This document shows positions 34,215-42,341 of a stretch of 64,000 bases of DNA, piece by piece (within the stretch, counting starts at the first letter, position 1; every line of letters starts with the position of its first letter). The translations under genes and the position numbers were made by a program. A model generated the notes under the pieces. It did not search any database. It saw only the letters and a list, made by a program, of their open reading frames with translations, and was not told the DNA's origin. The DNA comes from Alphaproteobacteria bacterium (GTDB lineage Bacteria; Pseudomonadota; Alphaproteobacteria; Caulobacterales; Hyphomonadaceae), in the NCBI GenBank assembly GCA_018830285.1, contig JAHJSB010000055.1:1-64000 (forward strand), written 5' to 3'.

Positions 34215-35099
34215 ATGGCACTGGACACGACCCCCACCTCCCTGCGCACTGTTGTCGTGACAGGCGCCTCGACCGGCATCGGTGCCGCAACCGCCCGCCA
34301 CCTCGCCGCGCACGGCTGGTGCGTCTTTGCCGGCGTACGCAAACAGGCTGACGGCGACCAGTTGAAAGACGGCGCCACGGGCGACCTGCGCCCGATCCTG
34401 CTCGACGTCACCCAGCCTGGCAGTGTTGAATCGGCTGTCCAGACCGTTGCCGAGGCGCTTGGTAACGCCCGGCTGGCCGGGCTCGTCAACAATGCCGGCA
34501 TCGCGAAGATGGGGCCGCTGGCGATCCAGCCATTGGCGGATTTCGAGGCTCACTTTGCCGTCAATGTGTTCGGCCTGCTCCGCGTCACGCAGGCTTTCGT
34601 GCCCCTGCTCGGATCGGACAAGTTCCGGACCGGGCCACCCGGCCGGATCGTTAATATCACCAGCGTTGGCGGCAGGATCGCGGCCCCCTTTCTCGGCGCC
34701 TACACCGCCACGAAACACGCCAATGAAAGCATGACCGACACATTGCGCCGCGAGCTCCTGATCTTCGGCATCGACGCAATTGCCGTCGGCCCCGGTTCGG
34801 TGAAGACGCCCATATGGGACAAGGCGGAAGCGGCCAATGACGAGCAGCCCTATGCCAAAAGCGATTGGGCCGAACCGCTGAAAACATTCGAGCAGGTCAT
34901 GTTCGATGGCGGCCGCACCGGGCTTGATCCGGTCGAGATCGGCAAGGTCATCCAGATCGCGCTGGAAGACCCGAGCCCCAGGGCCCGCTACGCGCCCGTG
35001 CCCAACAAGCTGACCAATTTCACCATCCCGACCCGCCTGCCAAAACGCTGGCTAGACAAGATTTTCGCCAGTCGGTTCGGCCTGCACAAACCGGACTAG
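34215..35099 (+). CDS. Short-chain dehydrogenase/reductase
   Basis: The 294-aa classical SDR has GASTGIG (17-23), NNAG (about 94-97) and the catalytic Tyr163 and Lys167 in AYTATK. The protein is somewhat longer than the usual 250 aa at the C terminus, similar to retinol-dehydrogenase-like bacterial SDRs. AGAGG precedes the ATG. The substrate is unknown. It is 87 bp upstream of another, unrelated SDR. Confidence 0.88.
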   Translation: MALDTTPTSLRTVVVTGASTGIGAATARHLAAHGWCVFAGVRKQADGDQLKDGATGDLRPILLDVTQPGSVESAVQTVAEALGNARLAGLVNNAGIAKMGPLAIQPLADFEAHFAVNVFGLLRVTQAFVPLLGSDKFRTGPPGRIVNITSVGGRIAAPFLGAYTATKHANESMTDTLRRELLIFGIDAIAVGPGSVKTPIWDKAEAANDEQPYAKSDWAEPLKTFEQVMFDGGRTGLDPVEIGKVIQIALEDPSPRARYAPVPNKLTNFTIPTRLPKRWLDKIFASRFGLHKPD

Positions 35100-35186
35100 G
35101 CGGTCCGGCCCCGAATTTTTCTCGCCTTCCCTTGACGTCCCCGGCGGAAGCCCGGCGCATGGTGCAAGAAACGGGAGGATAACATC

Positions 35187-36074
35187 ATGACGGATCTCAG
35201 CGGCAAGATCGCCATCATCACAGGCGCCGCCAGCGGCATCGGCCTTGCGGGCGTCGAAGTCTTCGTCGCCGCAGGCGCGAAAGTCATCGCTGGCGATGTG
35301 CAGGACGAAAAAGGCAAGGCGCTCGAAACGCGCTTCGGATCAGACAAGGTTCGCTTCACCCATTGCGACGTCACCGACATGGCCCAGCTCGAAGCCCTCA
35401 TGCAATCCGCCGTCGATGCCTTCGGTGGCCTTGATATCCTTTGGAATAATGCTGGCCATGGCGGCACGCCGACCGGCGTCGAGGACCTGGATCTCGAAGG
35501 CTATGACTCCACGATGAACCTGCTCCTGAAACAGGTCTTTGCGGGCACCAAGTTTGCCGTTCCGCACATGAAGGCGCGCGGCGCAGGGTCGGTCATCAAT
35601 ACGTCCTCGATCAGCGCCGTTTGCGCCGGTTATGCGCCGATCACCTATTCGGTCGCCAAGAAGGGCGTCGCACATTTCTCGAAACTGGCTGCCGCCGAAC
35701 TCGCCAAATACCAGATCCGGGTCAATGCCATCCTGCCGGGCTTCATCGCCACGTCAATCTTCGGTGCCTCACTCGGCCTGTCGCGGGAACAGGCAGACCA
35801 GATGGCTGAAATGGTCGCCCAGAACGGCGGCAAGATGCAGCCTATCGGGCGTGTCGGACGCGGCAGCGACATTGCCGAGATGGCCGCTTTCCTGGCCTCT
35901 GATGCGGCCGGCTTCATCACCGGCGGCGAGTTCCTGGTCGATGGCGGCATGACGGTCGGACCGGCACACAGCTGGAACGAAGAAGCGGCCGGGCCGCTCC
36001 TCGAAGCGCTCGGCCTGACCCCCGAACAGGCCGAGCAGATGCGCCTCGCCCAGGCGGCCGGTTCTCAGTCCTGA
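35187..36074 (+). CDS. Short-chain dehydrogenase/reductase
   Basis: The 295-aa classical SDR has GAASGIG (12-18), an Asp after the second strand (GDVQDEK) that suggests NAD preference, NNAG (about 87-90) and Tyr154/Lys158 in TYSVAKK. The C-terminal GGEFLVDGGMTVGP is a typical SDR end. About 40 residues follow (SWNEEAAGPLLEALGLTPEQ) that are not in short SDRs. GGGAGGA precedes the ATG. Its last 10 bases overlap the convergent small gene. Confidence 0.9.
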   Translation: MTDLSGKIAIITGAASGIGLAGVEVFVAAGAKVIAGDVQDEKGKALETRFGSDKVRFTHCDVTDMAQLEALMQSAVDAFGGLDILWNNAGHGGTPTGVEDLDLEGYDSTMNLLLKQVFAGTKFAVPHMKARGAGSVINTSSISAVCAGYAPITYSVAKKGVAHFSKLAAAELAKYQIRVNAILPGFIATSIFGASLGLSREQADQMAEMVAQNGGKMQPIGRVGRGSDIAEMAAFLASDAAGFITGGEFLVDGGMTVGPAHSWNEEAAGPLLEALGLTPEQAEQMRLAQAAGSQS

Positions 36075-36349
36075 ACCACCGCGTCCAGGCCCGGCACCGC
36101 TTCGACAGCCTGCAACAGGTCAGCCAGCGTCGGCGCCCGGAACACGCGGCGGCCGTCTTCGTCGGCAAGCACATAGCCCCTGGCCGTCTTGGTCAGGGGA
36201 AACCGGCGCCAGTGGGCGCGGGTGCGAAAGATCCAGACGTGTTCGGGCGCCTCGCCTGCAGTTGCCCAGCCGGTCCACATATGCTCGATCGGCAGGCGCC
36301 GCCACAGGCGGTCGATCTCGTCGATTTCCGAAGCGGTGAAACATTCCAT
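36065..36349 (-). CDS. Small hypothetical protein
   Basis: The 94-aa protein begins MECFTASEIDEIDRLWRRLP and contains WTGWATAGEAPEHVWIFRT. Its C-terminal half looks like a compact alpha-beta domain (GYVLADEDGRRVFRAPTLADL). I do not recognise the family, although codon use and length look real. The ATG overlaps the ATG of the divergent transporter within one CATG. Extending the frame upstream enters the transporter gene, which is unlikely. Confidence 0.65.
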   Translation of the reverse strand: MECFTASEIDEIDRLWRRLPIEHMWTGWATAGEAPEHVWIFRTRAHWRRFPLTKTARGYVLADEDGRRVFRAPTLADLLQAVEAVPGLDAVVQD

Positions 36350-37286
36350 GCCGGCTAGTCCAAACTCTTCTGCAGCACGCGAGGATAACCGCCCGCAACA
36401 GGCGCGCAACCTCGAAGGTGCGCTGTGGATGGCCGCGTCCGGCGTCGTGTTCACGGCCTTCCTGACCCTGTCCAAGCTCCAGTCCGCCCATTACGATCCC
36501 GGCTTCCTCGCCTTCTGGCGCGCGGCGGTCGCCCTGATGATCACGCTGCCGATCATCTTCCAGCAAGGGTTCGGCATCCTGCGGGTCCAGCAGCCCGGCA
36601 TGGTCTTCGTGCGCAGCCTGTTCGGCACCCTTGGCTTCATCCTGAGCTTTTATGCCGTCTCCGATGCGGTCGGCCTGCCACTGTCCGCCTTCAATGCGAT
36701 CAGTTTTTCGCGCGCCATGTTCATCACGGTCATTGCCGCCTTCATCCTGCGCGAGACGGTCGGCTGGCACCGCTGGGGCGCCACGCTTGCCGGTTTCGTC
36801 GGTGTGCTCATCATGACCCAGCCGCAGTCCGGCGTCAGCCTTGGCACGCTCCTCGCACTTGCCGCCGCATTCTGCATGGCCGGCGCGATCACGCTGGTAA
36901 AAGTCCTGTCCCGCCTGCACCGCCCGATGACACTGCTGATCTGGGCCAACCTCCTGTCATCCATCCTCCTGCTGCCTCTCGCCATATGGAAATGGCCCGC
37001 TGTCGCGCCGTCGCTTCAGGACTGGAGCATGATCGGCGTAATGGGTCTCTGCGGGGCGCTAGGGCAGTATCTCTACATTCGCGGCATGAGCATTGGCGAC
37101 GCATCCTTCCTCTCCCCCATCGACTATCTGCGCCTGCCCATGGCGGCTCTGGTCGATTGGCTGCTGTTCCATCTCCTGCCGGGTCCCTGGACCTGGGTCG
37201 GAACCGCTATCATCATCTCGGCCACATTCTACATCACGTTCCGCGAACACCGGATGAGAGACAAGGCCATCACCCCGCCCTTGTGA
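36348..37286 (+). CDS. EamA/DMT-family transporter
   Basis: The 312-aa protein has ten predicted helices in two EamA repeats (about 25-155 and 165-300), with FRAAVALM-type helix 2 and SPIDYLRLPMAALVDWLLF in the second repeat. Members move amino acids, nucleotides or other small molecules; the direction and substrate are unknown. The start is weakly supported: ATG at 36348 has no Shine-Dalgarno, and a later Met at codon 27 lies just before the first helix. Confidence 0.82.
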   Translation: MPASPNSSAAREDNRPQQARNLEGALWMAASGVVFTAFLTLSKLQSAHYDPGFLAFWRAAVALMITLPIIFQQGFGILRVQQPGMVFVRSLFGTLGFILSFYAVSDAVGLPLSAFNAISFSRAMFITVIAAFILRETVGWHRWGATLAGFVGVLIMTQPQSGVSLGTLLALAAAFCMAGAITLVKVLSRLHRPMTLLIWANLLSSILLLPLAIWKWPAVAPSLQDWSMIGVMGLCGALGQYLYIRGMSIGDASFLSPIDYLRLPMAALVDWLLFHLLPGPWTWVGTAIIISATFYITFREHRMRDKAITPPL

Positions 37287-37332
37287 AAGATGGCGAGAGC
37301 GCTCATCATTCAGGAAAATCAGGGAGGCTGCG

Positions 37333-38355
37333 ATGGCCAAGGTACTTGTTACGGGCGCGACCGGATTCATTGCCGGGCATGTCATCCTTCAATTGCTGGA
37401 GGCGGGCCATGAGGTGCGCGGCACGGCGCGTTCGGCCAGCAGCGCCGCCAAGCTCAACGCAACGCTCAGCAAATATGCCGGAAAGCCTGTCGCGATCGAA
37501 CTGGTTGCGGCCAATCTCGAACGCGATGACGGTTGGGCCGAAGCGGTTGCTGGAATGGATTTCGTCCAGCATGTGGCCTCGCCCTTCCCGAGCGGAGTCC
37601 CGAAGAATCCCGACGAACTTATCCGGCCGGCAACGGACGGCGCACTGCGCGTCCTGAAAGCCTCCCGGGCCGCCGGCGTGAAACGCGTCGTGATGACCTC
37701 GTCCATGGCGGCCATCGCCTATGGCTGGGGCGAGAACCGTCCCCCGGTCCTGACCGAGGAACATTGGTCCAACCCTGACAACCTGAAAGACAACACCGCC
37801 TATACGCGCTCCAAGACGATCGCCGAGCGCGCAGCCTGGGACTATATCAACGGTGAAGGCAAAGGCCTCGAACTGGCAGTCATCAATCCCGCCGCAGTGC
37901 TTGGCCCGGTCATGAGCGGCGATCTCTCAGCCTCACTTGAACTCCTGACCATGCCGCTGTCGGGAAAGATTCCTGCCGTACCACGCATCGGTTTCGGCAT
38001 TGTTGATGTCCGCGATGTCGCCACAGCGCAGGTCGCAGCGATGACCGTGCCGGGCGCAGCCGGCGAGCGCTTCCTCGTCTCGCAACCCTTTATGTGGTTC
38101 AGCGACGTGGCAGACGTGTTGCGCGAAGCCTTCCCGGCCTATGCGAAAAAACTTCCCAAAGGCACGATGCCCGACGTCATGCTGAAAATTGTCGCCGCCT
38201 TCAATCCGACCCTGAAACAGGTCATTCCGGAACTCGGGCGGCAGCGGCAGGTGTCCAACGAGAAGGCCAAACGCGTTCTTGGCTGGAAACCACGTACAGC
38301 AAAACAGGCCATCGTGGATGGCGCGCAAAGCCTGATCGACGCTGGCGTGGTCTGA
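37333..38355 (+). CDS. NAD-dependent epimerase/dehydratase family (dihydroflavonol-reductase-like)
   Basis: The 340-aa extended SDR has GATGFIAGHV (8-17) and the catalytic Tyr157/Lys161 in YTRSK. FVQHVASPFP at about 77 and the following segments fit the bacterial dihydroflavonol-4-reductase-like group, which reduces carbonyls with NADPH. AGGGAGG precedes the ATG. The natural substrate is not known. It ends 14 bp before the convergent DUF1674 gene. Confidence 0.88.
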   Translation: MAKVLVTGATGFIAGHVILQLLEAGHEVRGTARSASSAAKLNATLSKYAGKPVAIELVAANLERDDGWAEAVAGMDFVQHVASPFPSGVPKNPDELIRPATDGALRVLKASRAAGVKRVVMTSSMAAIAYGWGENRPPVLTEEHWSNPDNLKDNTAYTRSKTIAERAAWDYINGEGKGLELAVINPAAVLGPVMSGDLSASLELLTMPLSGKIPAVPRIGFGIVDVRDVATAQVAAMTVPGAAGERFLVSQPFMWFSDVADVLREAFPAYAKKLPKGTMPDVMLKIVAAFNPTLKQVIPELGRQRQVSNEKAKRVLGWKPRTAKQAIVDGAQSLIDAGVV

Positions 38356-38368
38356 CGCAGATTAGCGC

Positions 38369-38593
38369 TCAGAAATCGTAGGCAATTCCCTTGCGCTCCC
38401 AGTCCCCATAGCGGGTCGGTTCGATATTGCGGGGCCCGCCATTCTCATCCGCTGGCAGGGCCGCAGCATCAGCCTCCGCCGCTGCGCGCCGCGCGTCCGC
38501 TTCGTCCAGCGCCCGGCGTGCCTCGGGGCTCAATCCCTTGCGGCGTTCGGTCTCGTCCTGACTGCTGTCAGGGTTTGATGATTCTTGGTCCAT
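38369..38593 (-). CDS. DUF1674 / SDHAF4-type succinate dehydrogenase assembly factor
   Basis: The 74-aa protein has a charged, disordered N terminus and the conserved C-terminal block GGPRNIEPTRYGDWERKGIA, which defines DUF1674. Its eukaryotic homologue SDHAF4/Sdh8 binds flavinylated SdhA during complex II assembly. The protein is likely cytosolic. It is divergent from htpX, sharing a 97-bp intergenic region. Confidence 0.92.
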   Translation of the reverse strand: MDQESSNPDSSQDETERRKGLSPEARRALDEADARRAAAEADAAALPADENGGPRNIEPTRYGDWERKGIAYDF

Positions 38594-38690
38594 GTGCCAG
38601 CAGACTCCTCAATTCGTTAATGGTCACCATATAGTTGGCAGTACCATCCGTAGAAACATCGAACTGCCGTATTAGTGGAGTACAAGTCCA

Positions 38691-39590
38691 ATGGGGACTG
38701 CGAAAACCTTCATCCTTCTTGCCATGCTGACCGCCCTCTTCATGGCGATCGGATATCTCGTCGGCGGCATGCTTGGCATGACGGTCGCATTCGTCGTCGC
38801 TGCGGGCATGAACGCATTTTCATACTGGAATGCCGACAAGATCGTCCTGAAGATGCAGGGCGCGCGCGAACTGACGCCGGAAACCATGACACCCATGCTG
38901 CGCACCTTCGCGAATGACGTTGCCTCGCTCGCCGAACGGGCCGGCCTGCCCGCCCCGAAAGTCTACATTATCGAAACACCCCAGCCGAACGCCTTTGCCA
39001 CCGGACGTAATCCATCGCACGCTGCCGTCGCCGCAACGACCGGCCTGCTCGGCATGCTGACCCGGGAAGAAGTGTCGGGCGTGATGGCCCACGAACTCGC
39101 CCATGTCGGCAACCGCGACACGCTGACCATGACCATCACCGCAACGATTGCGGGCGCGATCGGCATGCTGGCGAATTTCGCGCTCTTCTTCGGGCGCGAC
39201 CGCAACGGCCTGATCGGCTCGCTCGCGATCATGATCATCGCCCCCATCGCCGCAGGCCTCGTGCAAATGGCGATCAGCCGCTCGCGCGAATACGTGGCCG
39301 ATGCCAGGGGCGCCGAAATCTGCGGCAATCCGCTCTGGCTGGCTTCGGCGCTCGAAAAGATCGAACGCGGCGCCCGTGCTTCCGTAAACGTCCAGGCCGA
39401 GCGCAACCCCGCCATGGCCCATATGTACATTTCAAACCCGCTCAGCGGCCGCGGTGCCGACAACCTGTTCTCGACCCACCCGACCACGGCCAGCCGGGTT
39501 GCCGCCTTGCGCCGCATGGCCGGCGACCAGATTTCCGCTTCGACCGCAGACGCCACCCCCGCCCGGCGCGCTGCCGGCCCGTGGGGTTGA
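38691..39590 (+). CDS. htpX: Membrane zinc metalloprotease HtpX
   Basis: This 299-aa inner-membrane protease degrades misfolded membrane proteins. The zinc motif HELAH is at 134-138, with a downstream Glu in the [13 protein letters not shown] helix. Two helices lie before it (5-22, 24-45) and two after it (about 145-165, 178-200). GGAG precedes the ATG by ten bases. rsmB starts five bases after its stop. Confidence 0.95.
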   Translation: MGTAKTFILLAMLTALFMAIGYLVGGMLGMTVAFVVAAGMNAFSYWNADKIVLKMQGARELTPETMTPMLRTFANDVASLAERAGLPAPKVYIIETPQPNAFATGRNPSHAAVAATTGLLGMLTREEVSGVMAHELAHVGNRDTLTMTITATIAGAIGMLANFALFFGRDRNGLIGSLAIMIIAPIAAGLVQMAISRSREYVADARGAEICGNPLWLASALEKIERGARASVNVQAERNPAMAHMYISNPLSGRGADNLFSTHPTTASRVAALRRMAGDQISASTADATPARRAAGPWG

Positions 39591-39594
39591 GGAC

Positions 39595-40863
39595 GTGAGT
39601 GGAGCTGATATTCGCCGCGCTGCAGCCGACCTGCTGACCCTGACGCTGGACAGCCGGCGCACGCTCGACGATGCGATGGATACAAGCCAGATATTCAACA
39701 CGCTGGAAGGCTCCGATCGCGGGTTCGCCCGCGCCATCGCGAGCGCCGCCCTGCGCAATCTGGGCCACATCGACGACGCCCTTGCCCCCCTCCTGTCACG
39801 CCCGCTCCCCGCCGTCACCGCACCCATACGGGCTCTGCTCCGCACCGGCGTCACCCAGCTCTGGTTAATGGATACCCCGCCTCACGCCGCCGTCGGCGAA
39901 ACCGTGGAAGCCGCCAAGGCCTGGCCCGAAGCGCGCTCCGGCGGGGCTTTCCTCAACGCGGTCCTGCGCCGCGCTGACCGCGAGCGCCCCGATTTCGCGG
40001 CCATGTCTCCGGTCACGATCTGGCCGGACTGGCTGCAAAAAGCCTTTACCGATGCGCTCGGTGAGGACGCGGCAATCGCCCTCGCCAAAGCGCAGCTCTC
40101 CGAGCCTGTACTTTACCTGACACCCAAGGCGGACCCCCAGAAAGTCGCCGCCGAAACTGGCGGTGAAGTCGTGCCCGGCGGGGCTGTTCGCGTGCCGGGC
40201 GGATCGGTCGAAGACAAGGACGGGTTTGCCGCCGGTGACTGGTGGGTCCAGGACGTCGCGGCCATGATTCCTGCGCGGCTGCTGAACCCGCAACCGGGCG
40301 ACACCGTCATCGACCTCTGCGCCGCGCCGGGCGGCAAGACGCTCCAGCTCGCCGCATCAGGCGCCAGCGTCATCGCCGTCGACCGGTCTGCGCCGCGCCT
40401 GCGGCTTTTGAAGGAAAACCTCGCGCGCACGGGCCTTTCGGCCGACGTGATCGCGGCAAATGCCGATGAATGGCGTCCGGACGCGCCCGTCGCGAAAATC
40501 CTGCTCGACGCGCCCTGTTCGGCGCTCGGCACGCTGCGCCGGCACCCGGAAGGCGCATGGATCAAGCGCGACGCCGACGTCGCACGCTTTCCGGCCGCCC
40601 AGGCCCGGCTGCTCGAATCGGCCCTGGACATGCTGCAGCCCGGCGGCACGCTGGTCTACTGCGTCTGCACGCCCTTGCCCGCCGAGGGCGTCGATATTGT
40701 CGAGGCGGCGATCGCGGCGGGCCTCGTCCGGCGGGAACCAGTCAGCGCCGGTGAAATTCCCGGTTTTGAAAACGCAATAACGCCTGACGGTGACATCCTG
40801 ACCCTGCCCGGCCTGGCCGGCGATAATGACACATTCTTCATCGCACGGCTGGCCAAGGCCTGA
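39595..40863 (+). CDS. rsmB: 16S rRNA (cytosine-967-C5)-methyltransferase
   Basis: The 422-aa enzyme joins a NusB-like RNA-binding domain (about 1-135) to a SAM-dependent methyltransferase. The SAM motif AAPGGKT is at 243-249, the first cysteine in DAPCSALGT at about 305-313 and the catalytic Cys358 in YCVCTP. The start is taken as GTG at 39595; the longer frame overlaps htpX by 137 bases in another frame and is implausible. A long hairpin lies four bases after the stop. Confidence 0.93.
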   Translation: MSGADIRRAAADLLTLTLDSRRTLDDAMDTSQIFNTLEGSDRGFARAIASAALRNLGHIDDALAPLLSRPLPAVTAPIRALLRTGVTQLWLMDTPPHAAVGETVEAAKAWPEARSGGAFLNAVLRRADRERPDFAAMSPVTIWPDWLQKAFTDALGEDAAIALAKAQLSEPVLYLTPKADPQKVAAETGGEVVPGGAVRVPGGSVEDKDGFAAGDWWVQDVAAMIPARLLNPQPGDTVIDLCAAPGGKTLQLAASGASVIAVDRSAPRLRLLKENLARTGLSADVIAANADEWRPDAPVAKILLDAPCSALGTLRRHPEGAWIKRDADVARFPAAQARLLESALDMLQPGGTLVYCVCTPLPAEGVDIVEAAIAAGLVRREPVSAGEIPGFENAITPDGDILTLPGLAGDNDTFFIARLAKA

Positions 40864-40866
40864 TTC

Positions 40867-40903
40867 ACCTCCGAATTGCGCGCCGTCCAGGCGATTCGGA
40901 GGT
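40867..40903. terminator. Long stem-loop downstream of rsmB
   Basis: ACCTCCGAAT (40867-40876) pairs perfectly with ATTCGGAGGT (40894-40903). An inner CGCC/GGCG stem (40881-40884 with 40890-40893) continues it after a 4-nt bulge. It is strong, but the following TAAATACG is not a clear U-run, so it may be a terminator or an RNA-stability element. Confidence 0.55.
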
Positions 40904-41015
40904 AAATACGTGTTAGCCTCAGGTTGCGACATCGCGTCTTGGCGGGGAAATCTTGTGCTGGCCGCCATTGAATCGCCACCGATCGCCCCGAAATCAATCA
41001 CACGGGTTCATCTGC

Positions 41016-41029
41016 TATTCAGCTGAATA
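41016..41029. promoter_or_regulatory. 14-bp perfect palindrome upstream of the glycine-zipper lipoprotein gene
   Basis: TATTCAGCTGAATA is a perfect 14-bp palindrome centred 47 bp before the ATG of the lipoprotein gene. Its position suits an operator at the promoter. The regulator is unknown. Confidence 0.45.
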
Positions 41030-41069
41030 CACGCAAAAAGCGTCCATTCAATGTGCAAGGAGCACTGAT

Positions 41070-41567
41070 ATGTCTGCAATCACTTCCCCCCGCGCTGTTC
41101 CTGGCAAGGTCATGGCTGGCGCCCTCGCCGCACTCACGCTTGCTCTCGCCGGCTGCGCCAACAGTCCCGGCATTGGAACGACGAGCACACAATCCGTCGG
41201 CCAGGCCTCGACCGTTTACCAGGGCACTGTCACGTCGGTTCGCGCCGTGACCATCAAGCCGGACCGTTCGATCATCGGCGTTGCAACCGGCGCCGTCCTC
41301 GGCGGCCTTGCAGGCTCTGAACTCGGTGGTGGCGACAAGGCCCAGACAGCTGGCGCCATCGGCGGCGCGGTCGCTGGCGGCATGGTCGGCAACGAGGCTG
41401 GCAAGGCGATCGGCACCAAGCAGGGCTACGCCTACATCGTTCGTTTCAGCAATGGCGACGTGAAGGAAATCGTCCAGGGCGCAGATGTCTACATCGCACC
41501 CGGTACGCAGGTCGACATTATTGCCGGCGCTGACGGCTGGAAGCTGGTTCCGCGCGGCGGCTACTGA
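41070..41567 (+). CDS. Glycine-zipper outer-membrane lipoprotein (SlyB-like)
   Basis: The 165-aa lipoprotein (ALAGC, Cys29) has a glycine-zipper 2TM region at about 72-115 (GVATGAVLGGLAGSELGG, then GAIGGAVAGGMVGNEAG). A C-terminal beta domain (IVRFSNGDVKEIVQGADVYI) resembles SlyB/Pcp. Such proteins stabilise the outer membrane. AAGGAG precedes the ATG. It is a monocistronic unit with a palindrome upstream and two hairpins downstream. Confidence 0.9.
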   Translation: MSAITSPRAVPGKVMAGALAALTLALAGCANSPGIGTTSTQSVGQASTVYQGTVTSVRAVTIKPDRSIIGVATGAVLGGLAGSELGGGDKAQTAGAIGGAVAGGMVGNEAGKAIGTKQGYAYIVRFSNGDVKEIVQGADVYIAPGTQVDIIAGADGWKLVPRGGY

Positions 41568-41572
41568 TCTGA

Positions 41573-41592
41573 CGTGCCCGGATCCGGGCACG
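41573..41592. repeat. 20-bp perfect palindrome after the lipoprotein gene
   Basis: CGTGCCCGGATCCGGGCACG is perfectly self-complementary and begins five bases after the stop. It has no loop or U-run. It may stabilise the 3' end or be part of a terminator with the next hairpin. Confidence 0.7.
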
Positions 41593-41614
41593 TGGTTAAA
41601 ACTTGATTACCGGG

Positions 41615-41650
41615 CAGCCGGCCACCTTGTGTGGCCGGCTGTTCCCTTTT
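41615..41650 (+). terminator. Intrinsic terminator before rpe
   Basis: An 11-bp stem, CAGCCGGCCAC (41615-41625) with GTGGCCGGCTG (41631-41641), has a 5-nt loop and is followed by TTCCCTTTT. It ends 11 bases before the rpe start, so rpe must use a promoter inside it or read-through. Confidence 0.85.
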
Positions 41651-41661
41651 AGGGAGAGAGC

Positions 41662-42330
41662 ATGAGTAAGGTCCTGATTTCCCCTTCGATTCTCTCGGCT
41701 GACTTCGCCTGCCTGGGAGACGAAATTCGCGCGATTGATGCCGCCGGCGCCGACATGATCCACATCGATGTGATGGACGGCCATTTCGTGCCGAACCTGA
41801 CATTCGGCCCGCCTGTCATCGAAATGCTTCGGCCGCACTCGAAGAAACCTTTTGACGTCCACCTCATGATCGCACCGGTTGATCCGTTCATCGCCGCCTT
41901 TGCCAAGGCGGGCGCCGACATTCTTACCGTCCATCCGGAGGCTGGGCCGCACATTCACCGCACCTTGCAGGCGATCCGAGCGGCCGGCATGCGGCCGGGC
42001 GTGGCGCTCAACCCGGGCACGCCAGCTTCGATCGTTGAACCCTTGCTCGACAATCTCGACCTGATCCTGGTCATGTCGGTCAATCCTGGCTTCGGCGGAC
42101 AGAGTTTCATCGAGAGCCAGTTGCGCAAGGTCGAAGAACTCCGGCATATGATCGACCAGTCGGGCCGTGACATTATCCTGGAAATTGACGGGGGCCTGAA
42201 CCCGGAAAACGCGCCCCGGGCCGTTTCTGCGGGCGTCACTGCGATTGTTGCAGGCTCCGCCGTTTTCAAGGGTGGACCTTCCGCCTATGGTGACAATATC
42301 CGGGCGCTCAGGCCGAGCGTCCAAGTATAG
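41662..42330 (+). CDS. rpe: Ribulose-phosphate 3-epimerase
   Basis: This 222-aa TIM-barrel enzyme interconverts ribulose-5-phosphate and xylulose-5-phosphate. It has SPSILSADFACLG (8-20), the metal-binding HIDVMDGHFVPN (about 34-45), HLMI (about 69-72), VNPGFGGQSF (about 140-149) and EIDGGL (about 174-179). AGGGAGAG precedes the ATG. The heparinase-like gene starts 11 bp after its stop. Confidence 0.96.
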   Translation: MSKVLISPSILSADFACLGDEIRAIDAAGADMIHIDVMDGHFVPNLTFGPPVIEMLRPHSKKPFDVHLMIAPVDPFIAAFAKAGADILTVHPEAGPHIHRTLQAIRAAGMRPGVALNPGTPASIVEPLLDNLDLILVMSVNPGFGGQSFIESQLRKVEELRHMIDQSGRDIILEIDGGLNPENAPRAVSAGVTAIVAGSAVFKGGPSAYGDNIRALRPSVQV

Positions 42331-42341
42331 TAGGTTTCAGG

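Noticed and set aside
34215-36074. Tandem duplication of two SDR genes
   Set aside because: The two proteins share only the general SDR motifs. Their sequences and C termini differ, so a recent duplication is unlikely.
41573-41592. Transposon end or att site at the 20-bp palindrome
   Set aside because: There is no partner repeat, target duplication or integrase. A 3'-end structure is the simpler reading.
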